From contig CM077597.1 in the NCBI GenBank assembly GCA_039654915.1, forward strand, positions 30,416,001 to 30,480,000: DNA of 64,000 nucleotides, read 5' to 3'. Each line of letters begins with the position of its first letter. Within the stretch, counting starts at the first letter, position 1. The position numbers and the translations under genes were made by a program. Below, in pieces: positions 55,921-64,000 of the stretch. This DNA comes from Aquilaria yunnanensis. Taxonomy: Eukaryota > Streptophyta > Magnoliopsida > Malvales > Thymelaeaceae. The notes beneath the pieces were generated by a model. That model was given only the letters and a program-made list of their open reading frames with translations. It was not told where the DNA came from and searched no databases.

Positions 55921-57635
55921 AGATAGTCAAGGAATTCTCGATCCAAGTACTCTCCACCTCGATCTGATCGAAGCACTTTGATACTCTTCCCGAGTTGATT
56001 CTCTACTTCATTCTTGAATTCTTTGAACTTTTCAAAGGATTCTGACTTGTGTCTCATAAGATACACATAGCCATATCTGCTGAAGTCATCAGTGAAAGTA
56101 ATGAAGTATTGGAAACCTCCTCTAGCTTGTGTAGACATAGGGCCACATACATCACTATGTATGAGTCCTAGTAAGTCATTAGCCCTTTCACTTTGCCCTG
56201 TGAATGGGGCTTTGGTCATCTTGCCCAACAAACATGACTCACATGTCTCATATGATTCAAAATCAAATGAGTCCAAGAGTCCATCCTTATGGAGCTTGGA
56301 TATGCGGGTCTCGTTTATATGGCCCAAACGATAGTGCCAGAGATAGGTTGGGTTCAAATCATTTAATCTGACCTTCCTGGTATTCATATTATAGATTGGA
56401 TCTTCGAGGTCTAGAACATACAACCCATTGTTAAGTTGAGGACTACCATAAAAGATTTCATTCAAATAAATAGAACAACATTTGTCCTTTATTATAAATG
56501 AAAAACCTTTCTTGTCCAAACAAGAAACAGAAATCAAATTTCTACTAATAGTAGGCACAAAGTAGTAGTTGTCTAATTCTAAAACTAATCCACTAGGTAA
56601 AGTGAGAACATAAGTCCCTACGGCTAAGGTAGCAACCCTTGCTCCATTTCCAACACGTAGGTCCACTTCACCTCGGGCCAATCTTCTACTTCTACTTAGA
56701 TCCTGTACATTTTCACAAATGTGAGATCCACATCCAGTATCCAATACCCAAGATGAGGAAGTAGAAAATTTAGCCTCTATAACAAGAATACCTGAAGTGG
56801 AAGTCTTACTTCCCTTTTCCTTAGCAAGTTCTTCAAGATAGAGCTTGCAGTTGTGCTTCCAGTGTCCAGGTTGCTTACAATGGAAGCACTCCCCTTCCTT
56901 TGCCACACCACCTTTTGGTTTCAGTGCAGCTGAAGAAGAACTAGCATTGGACTTTCCATTAGCTTTATCCTTCTTCTTGTTGGCTTTTCCTTTTCCCTTG
57001 GCCTTTTGAACCATCAAAATGGGCTTAGCCTTCTTAAGGTTTTGCTCAGCAGTTATCAACATGTTGAGCAATTCAGGGAGGGACTTGTCAAGGTCGTTCA
57101 TGTTATAGTTCATGACGTACTGACTGTAGCTTTCAGGCAACGATTGCAAGACTACATCTATAGCCAACTTTTTCTGAAGAGAAAATCCCAAATTCTCAAG
57201 ATTCTCAATGTACCCAATCATCTTAAGCACATGAGGACCCACGGGACTTCTCTTAGACATCTTGCACTGAAACAATGCCTTAGAGGTCTCAAACCTCTCA
57301 TGCCTAGCTTGCTCTTGGAAAAGCATTTTGAGATGTTCGATAATATCGAACGCCCCCATGTTCTCATGTTGCTTCTGAAGCTCAGATTCCATGGTAATAA
57401 GCATGAGGCATGCAACATCCAAAGCATCATCAGAATGCCTCTTGTGAGCATCCCTTTCAGCTCTTGGAGTAGTGGCAGCAGGCTCATTTGGAATGGGCTG
57501 CTCTAGGACATAGGCCTTTCTCTCTTGCTTGAGGACTATCCTCAAGTTTCGGTACCATTTGAGAAAGTTGGTCCCATTCAGTTTTTCCTTCTCAAGGATC
57601 GATCGCAATGAAAGTGTCGATGTGTTTTGTGCCAT
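55921..57635 (-). pseudogene. Copia gag-pol, 5' part: Gag, protease, integrase N-half
   Basis: ATG is at 57,633-57,635 (MAQNTSTLSL). Gag covers residues 1-240, with a CCHC zinc knuckle CFHCKQPGHWKHNC at about 250-263. The aspartic protease has its active site in WVLDTGCGSHIC (about 297-307). The pre-integrase zinc finger is LWHYRLGHIN with CESCLLGK (about 432-472). The integrase core has HSDVCG (about 494), TDDFSRYGY (about 515) and SDRGGEY (about 557). The open frame is intact to residue 571, where the gag-only array interrupts it; the gene resumes at 45,548. In an intact element the polyprotein packages, copies and inserts the genome. Confidence 0.95.
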
Positions 57636-59176
57636 GGTTATCTACAACAGTAAATATGCAGTGTAAGAATCATGTATTTTAATTCATTTAATAAGGACTT
57701 TTATTAAACGATACTCCCACTATTTTCCTCAAAATAATAACCCTCGATATTATTTCGGAACACCTCGGCATTAAGGTATTCTAGTGGGCCAAGATCCATA
57801 TTTGACCACAACTTGAGTCAGCTTTGGCTTTTCTCTCAAGTTACAGCTATTTAGGTAGGCAACTCCTTGCCAATTGCATCTTATGCAACTCTTTGATAGT
57901 TGGGTAAACAACACTTGTCCAAGCTCATCTCATGAGCTCAAGCCCAACTCTATGCCTCTAAGTCCCTAATCCAATTAGGATGACTTAGTTAAGTCCAACC
58001 CAAAGTTAGCAATTTGGATATCACTATTATTCCATCGCGCCTTACCAAGATGAACATAGGTGCTTTGCTTTGGCAAACCCACCTAATGTTGATCAAGGTC
58101 TTGACGAGTGCCAACATTTGGAAGGCATCACATTTAATGACTTAATATTTGTTTGAGGGGTTTTTTCTTTTGATCTCACCAATTTGTTATCTCCGGTTGT
58201 TTTATACGTGCATCACATACAAATATAAAACATGCATCTCATGCTTACAAGAACATAAATGTGACATGGTTATAGCCCAAACTATGTGATATTCTCAAGC
58301 CAATGAGAATATCATAAAAGCCTAGGAAAAGAAAAGACTCTTCACAAGCTCCTTCTCTTCCTTTCTTGGTTGCCCTTTTGTTGTCACCTCCTTGGACATA
58401 TCACCTTGGATGATCCTTGGACAAACCAACTTGGGCGATCCCATAATGCACCATTACACCAATAATAGAAACCTCGAGTTACATTCGAGGGGAGTAAGGT
58501 GAGAAGAGAATGTACAATGAGAGTGATAAGAGAAGGCACGACTCGCAGGCCGTATTTACAAGTACAACCAATCAAGGGCTATAACCATGCACGGTGCTTC
58601 AAACACCAATCAGCATATCATGTCAAATCTCATTCAACAAAGATGCATGCCAATTTTCGCGCGTTGATTAACCATTTTTTATTTATGTGGCGCTTCGCAT
58701 ACGGCGGTCCCGCTGGCTGGTCAGCGGGCGGTGGTTCCTCTGACCGGTCAGCAGATGGGGTCAAGGGGAGCCGCCCTTGCAGGGGGCATGGGGGGGCGCT
58801 GCCCCCCGGCGCAAAAAATTGTCTTACAATTGCTTAGCCTGAAATCTTCTATTTCAAGAAAGTAGGCACCCGAGACTCCTCCATTCGAGCCAGCAAAAAT
58901 ACCTTACTTTCGGTGCCCGAACAGGCCGAATCTGAACAAAGCTAGGGTTTTTGCAACTATTGCAAGAATCCTAATCCATATAGGTATCTCATACCTATCA
59001 ATTTCGGGTTAATCTCATTAACCAGTTTGTGTCATTTCTTCATATATCTCATATGTTCACTACGAATTCCGGTTTCATGCATCATGAATCAATCTAATTA
59101 ATCATGGCCGAAAACCAATCGAACACATCGCATCATGCGATTTAACACTCAATCCCGATTTAGGGTTTCACCAGTA
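57636..59176 (-). other. 5' leader of copia element
   Basis: About 1.54 kb between PBS and gag start with no conserved ORF. It contains a GC-rich, partly palindromic segment at 58,665-58,825 with GGTCAGCGGGC / GACCGGTCAGC and GGGGGGGCGCTGCCCCCC, which could form a strong hairpin in the leader RNA. Confidence 0.55.
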
Positions 59177-59188
59177 GCTCTGATACCA
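59177..59188 (-). other. Primer binding site of copia element
   Basis: The minus strand reads TGGTATCAGAGC one base downstream of the 5' LTR end. It is complementary to initiator-Met tRNA. Confidence 0.92.
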
Positions 59189-59189
59189 C

Positions 59190-60606
59190 TATTGGGTTTC
59201 GAGAGCCAAACAGCGCAGCGGAATTTAACTGAAACCCTCCAGGATCGAAGTGAAACGGGGTAAACCGGGTGTTCAAAAATTTTCATACCTAATTTTCGGT
59301 TGAGATCTCTCACTCAACTGTAGAGTCGAATCACAAAACTTGAACAGTTGACATGTTCAAGCTATCTATGGTATCCACACGAGCCTCTCGGGATCACAAC
59401 GCTTCCACCAAGTCCTGGCAGATGCGTTTCTCTTGCATTTGTAGTGCTAGCTTGCGTCCTCCAAGGAATTGCAAGAGAAGAGTGCGGCTGTCCTTTTGGG
59501 AGGCTAGGGCAAGGAGACCTGCGAATTTCTCACTTAAAAGTTGTATTTATAGTGAGACTCAACTTTCAGGCCTAATGGGTTTCAAAGCCCTAATCCAATT
59601 AGGATTTAATTTCGAGCTTAATAATGGCTCAACTCCTTGGCCTATTATTAATACGAAATTAAAGTGAAACCATAACCCAAATAATTAGCCCATGCACTCT
59701 AATGATCCAAATAGCTCTATGTGTGCGACCCAATAGGCTCTTACCATGTTGGCAATGATCATAAATCACATTTATGATCATAAGCAATGAGCGGTGTCTA
59801 GCAACACATCATTGCTACCCAAGTGACAAGATTGTCGATGATTCGACTAAACCTTTATGATCATCACCGATATATGCCATTGTCCCTTTGTCTAAGATAT
59901 CAAGACTAAGCACGAGACATGGAATGTGTCACTCTCGTATAGCCCAATCTTTGGTTTCTTGATTACCGAGTAGACTAACTTAAGCTGATGACATTGATAT
60001 CGTATATCAACTCATCCAAGCATGGCTATGAATTTTCTAAGTCTCACTCTATCAAGGGGCCCGAAGATATCACTCCCGTTACATAGGAGGGACAAATCAC
60101 ATCTTGATCATACAAATCCCTCCGCATGATATGTGACATACCCAATGACCTCCTTCAAGTTTACTCAGTTACGAGCAACAAAGGAAAGTATCAAAGTATG
60201 TGACTCACATGTAGGGAACCTTGATGATCTTAGGTCGAAGGACTACATATACCATGATCACTATGAGAATCACTTATGACACTCATATAACGATCCATGA
60301 AGTGTTCTCATGGTGGGTCGGTCCAGTACACAAGTTCTCCAACTTGTACCAATATGTAGACTACATATCTCATATTAGTCTCCACATATGCTAGTCATTA
60401 TGTATTATTGCAACCCGCTCCACAATAATACTAGACTAGGGACGTTTAAGAATATCATTATTCTAGGGTTACAATTATGTTTATTACGTTACATAGAAAC
60501 AAAACAACAAACATAATTGTTGGATTAATGCCTCAATAAAATATCATGACTCAATGTGCAAAAATACAATCATCTCATGATTGGCTTTTTGGGCACAACA
60601 CTAAAA
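59190..60606 (-). repeat. 5' LTR of copia element (1,417 bp)
   Basis: It starts TATTGGGTTTCGAGAGCC (plus strand; TG mutated to TA) and ends CACAACACTAAAA, where the partner has CTAACA. Equal in length to the 3' LTR. The minus-strand TATA box TATAAATA lies at 59,544-59,551. Confidence 0.93.
59544..59551 (-). promoter_or_regulatory. TATA box in copia 5' LTR
   Basis: TATAAATA on the minus strand in the same context as the 3' LTR. Confidence 0.6.
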
Positions 60607-60611
60607 GTTAG
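60607..60611. other. Right target duplication of copia element (GTTAG)
   Basis: Matches 41,892-41,896. Confidence 0.85.
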
Positions 60612-61450
60612 TCCTTCATCTTAAACTTGGCAGTAGTTACTCCTCCAACTTGGCGACTCGTTACGAGTCAGTCCTTAGGGTAACAGAGAAACAACATGTG
60701 ATGATAGAGAAACAACATGTAATGACAGATAATGGAACATCGCCTGCCCTTTATACTAAGAAGGGTGTGTAGGGATTGTCAATGGCGGGAAACAAGTATT
60801 AGTAGTCTAAAACATTAAGATACGAATGAAAAGTTAATTCAAGGGCATCAAAAATGCAGGGAAGGGACCAGTGGAGATGGAATTTCATCCCACCCAAAAA
60901 GCATCTGAATCAGAACGTGGAGGTAAGTATTTTATTCAAGTACGTGTAGATTGTCATGTTAGTGGGTAATAGAACAAAGGAATTTTGGTATTTTATATTT
61001 TATTGTGTCATCTATTTGTTTGTGGAGGAAGAAAGTGGCTAAATTTGTAAAGTATTAGAAAATTGGATGTTTGTGGTGAATCGTGAGCTGAAGCATGTTA
61101 TTTGACAAATTGATCAATGAAATTGGGAGAAGTGTTGTCTGAGAAAGAAAATAAAATGAAGGATAAAAAATTAAGGTGACAACTAATGATCATGAATATA
61201 TATAATAAACAAATAATACAACAAAAGGTGCATGTAATACAATAAATACATGTAAATGCATTTTATAGTTCAATCATATTAAAATTATAACATGTGGTTA
61301 TATTAATGTGTTTGCAGCTGAATCTTCCTAATGGTAGAATTCACATTATTGATTCATCATGGTGGAAAAATTATTGGAGATGTTACTCACTCTGGGGTAG
61401 TCCAGTTACTGTGCCAAAATTATGCATTTAAAACTCCCAAGGTTGGTATG
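60612..61450. other. Intergenic DNA, no gene recognised
   Basis: The first part is the continuation of the sequence left of 41,892, interrupted by the copia insertion. No conserved coding content. Confidence 0.35.
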
Positions 61451-63790
61451 TTTTGTAGGCCATCAGAACAATACCTTTAGTGTGCATACCCAAGTGGACC
61501 TCTTGGGTACTATGTAAATGCATGCATATTGGTCCAACCATTGCACACATATTCACATTTTATGCACACCATGGCAGCAAGGAAGGAAAACACCAGCACA
61601 AGTCTTAATCTTGGCTACCACACAATAGGCAATCTTGTTAAGTTTAAGTAACTAGCCACCGCACCCAAAACTTCCTAAAAAAAACTGTATTAATCTAGCC
61701 GTGTACCCTGCTATTTTATTTGATTAATTATCAATTAGAGACTTAAATCAAACCAGGAAATTTGGTTTTACATCAATAGCCCACCTATGGGCCAAGTTAT
61801 AGATTTTTTAAGTTGGTTACAAAATTCTGACCAAATAAATAGTAAATCAGCCAAATTTGCGACATCATAACTTTGGCTACAGGGCTCCAAATACATAAAT
61901 TCCAAATCCTGGTTAAATGAATAGATGTAATTTATGTGTGGTCAAAATTTCATACCAAGATTCGTTTTACACAGGGAGATATAGAACTTTGAGTGCAGGG
62001 TCAAAATTCTGTCCACTTTATGACCATTATGCCCATACAAAATTTCATAAGTGTACAAACACTTTATTCACAAGGGGTAAGCCCTCCATGACTATCCCAT
62101 ACATGTCCAATACACATAGGAATTATATTCTCTTGCCTCTAGCAACTTTAAGTGGCCAAAGCAGAATTTACAAACAAGCAGCTTATCATTCACACTTTGA
62201 CAGCTTGTGCATAGCTTCACATACATAGCCATTTAGCCCACAAATGTTCATATAAATTATACAAACTTTACATGTCTTACATGTAAATGCATCCATGCAC
62301 TGCATAATGGCCTAAACTCAGATAAAACACGCACCCAAGTTACAGGAGAGCTTTAGACACAATACACTATAGAAATAGGATGTTGGACAGCTGCTGCACA
62401 ACACAGTAAGCACCATCACCAAAAATACCAAGTGTCCTCCTAAAATAACCAAACTTTCCAGATCACAACTAGTTATATGGAAGTTCAAATACCTGAAAAT
62501 TCAGATCAAAACTCAAACCAAAAAGGTCAGCTTGAATGTGATCTTTCTGCTGGACCTGAAATGGGCAAATTTGAGGGAAGTAAGTTTCAATGTGAAACTT
62601 AGTAAGGAGAACACTTTTAGTGTTAAGGTAATGTAACCCTTAATATCACCTGCATCCAAAGACACTAAAATAAAAGAAACACAATGCATATATCCAACAT
62701 AAAACAACCAAATGCAGCAGCCAAACACAAACAACAAACACATGAAATGCGGCAACAACAATTAACATTGGTTAGTCCATAAAACATGCAATAAACATAA
62801 GCAAATCACTATGGCAGCCCTCCTCATGCACAAGCTTGGTCTTAGGAGAGTTTTAACACTAGTAAGTACTAACTTTGGGCTCTTGAAATCCTTAAATTTG
62901 CTGCCATTACTGTGCAGTTCACACTAGGTCACAAAGCCTTCACTAAGTGCATTCCCCTCACTAAGCTTGGTTCATCAAGCACTTGGCTCTCTTCCAAACT
63001 TGGCCCTAGCTCCATGGATGCTTGAAAATACAGTAAACATTCCATGAGAGCAAGAGAACTCCTTACCTTGTGGGTATGCTGAAATTGGAGCTTGATCCTA
63101 GGTACACTCAAGTCTTAGCACCAAATAGCTTCCAATTGCCCTTTCTTGCTTTCAATTGCTTCTAGCTTCAAGCTTGGAGGTATGGTGGCTATGGAGGAGC
63201 TATGGAGGAAGTGTGGAGGTGGCTAATGGCTAGTTGGGTTGAATATGAAGGGGCAAAATTGAGTTTGGCTTCTTGAATTGGCTTTAGGGCACTAAACACC
63301 CATATTAGCTTTAATCATGTTTTATGTCATTTTCCTTCTCACTTACCACGGTTTCTTTGTCTTAAACTCATTGGTCGACATTTTGCCCACATTTTTTTTA
63401 CCATTTTTCAAGCCATAGCTGACCTCCCCCATGATGGGATAACTCCACAATTTCACCCTTTGACTTAAGTCAAAAGCTTGAACATCTTAAGATTTACACT
63501 AGGACATTTAGTTCCTTAATGCCTTTAGTGTTTCCTTTGTTTAAACTTGTCTTCTATAAGTAATTTGGTCCTCCAATAGCATATTACTATCATTCATGTC
63601 CTTCTCATAACTAACCAAAGCTCTTTCTTAAGAGTTTTGCAATTAAGTACCCAAACTTCCAAAACTGTACAAAAAAGTCTGTAGGTTACTTGACAAACAA
63701 GCAATACTTAAGGATTTTCTTGGAGGCCAAGTTACCATCTTAGAACACTTTTAAGTAGGTGTTGATCATGCCCTTTACCCCTCACACTTC
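61451..63790 (-). repeat. LTR-like non-coding DNA (probable Ty3/gypsy LTR)
   Basis: On the minus strand the text has the layout of a gypsy LTR and leader: an upstream AT-rich part, then a transcript-like part from about 63,270 leftward with GCTCCTCCATAGC-type text and GT-starting donor-like sites (ACAAGGTAAGG near 63,070). It is similar in style to 1-1,200. No LTR ends, PBS or target duplication are certain. Confidence 0.3.
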
Positions 63791-63803
63791 AATCACTATG
63801 ATG

Positions 63804-63856
63804 AGAATTACACAATATAATGGTTTTTTAACCATTATACCACACTTTGTAATTCT
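63804..63856. repeat. Two-step hairpin (AT-rich inverted repeat)
   Basis: AGAATTACA pairs with TGTAATTCT, and inside it TATAATGGTT pairs with AACCATTATA around a 4-base loop. Both stems are perfect. Confidence 0.6.
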
Positions 63857-64000
63857 TCCTGTTTTGTGAGGTGGTAACAAGGGATGAAAGGAGGGAATAT
63901 ATTGATGGCCGTGTTTCTTCATATAAGTTTGAAAAAGATTTGATTTCCTATTGGTGTGTGAAGGAAGAATAGGAGAATTGTGACGAGTGTGTGAGGACCA

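Larger units (their letters stand above)
41897..60606 (-). mobile_element. Ty1/copia retrotransposon, 18.7 kb with nested insertion
   Basis: It has two 1,417-bp LTRs, 5-bp target duplications GTTAG, a PBS at 59,177-59,188 and a PPT at 43,314-43,324. The minus-strand gag-pol has the copia order Gag, protease, integrase, reverse transcriptase, RNase H. A gag-only gypsy array (45,554-55,915) has split the integrase coding region. Without it the element is about 8.3 kb. Three TGA stops and at least two frameshifts elsewhere in pol mean it was decaying even apart from the insertion. Confidence 0.95.

Noticed and set aside
58499..58837. 112-codon plus-strand frame through the GC-rich leader
   Set aside because: It lies antisense to the copia leader and has no conserved content.
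59177..59188. Possible tRNA fragment (also 50,210 and 54,880)
   Set aside because: The match to tRNA is only the 12-base primer binding site beside an LTR; no cloverleaf.
61330..61435. MVEFTLLIHHGG-like text recalling the N-terminus of Mutator-type transposases
   Set aside because: The likeness is limited to about a dozen residues, with no continuation, catalytic domain or terminal repeats.

Overview
The window looks like repeat-dominated nuclear DNA of a flowering plant, probably a dicot (class-level guess only). It is AT-rich, with long intergenic stretches, spliced transposase genes, LTR retrotransposons primed by initiator-Met tRNA, CACTA DNA transposons, Stowaway-like MITEs and a decayed CC-NBS-LRR resistance gene. 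I find no host protein-coding gene that looks intact. Almost every recognisable coding stretch is a transposon gene, most of them broken.

Layout. About 1-10 kb: LTR-type non-coding DNA, MITEs, an old copy of a gag-only Ty3/gypsy family (about 3.4-5.5 kb), a probable Tat-type LTR (about 5.5-7.9 kb) and a solo copia LTR (8.4-9.8 kb). About 10-14 kb: a patch of templated filler DNA, a broken gene for a cysteine-rich secreted peptide, more MITEs and LINE-like relics. 14,172-24,136: a complete CACTA transposon with a TTG target duplication, a TNP2-type transposase gene, a second transposase-type gene (Transposase_24/TNPA-like) and an inserted MITE. 26.3-32.2 kb: an NLR pseudogene, followed by a copia gag fragment with exon-like borders. 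35,790-38,955: a second, internally deleted CACTA-type element with dense palindromic subterminal repeats.

41,897-60,606 is a copia retrotransposon on the minus strand. It has 1,417-bp LTRs, a GTTAG target duplication, a PBS and a PPT. Its integrase region is split by a much younger insertion at 45,554-55,915. That insertion is an array of three 1,022-bp LTRs and two internal regions of a gag-only element, flanked by one CCTTT target duplication. Each internal region holds a 954-residue ORF with a gypsy-type Gag domain and a pol-like C-terminal tail, but no protease, reverse transcriptase, RNase H or integrase. The stretch between Gag and tail is of unknown nature. This array is the most notable item in the window.

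The last 3.4 kb is non-coding and LTR-like. The relative order of events is readable: the copia element inserted first (LTRs differ by a few percent by eye), and the gag-only element later (LTRs and units differ by about 0.2-0.5 percent by eye). All similarity statements come from reading the sequence; no alignment or database search was run.
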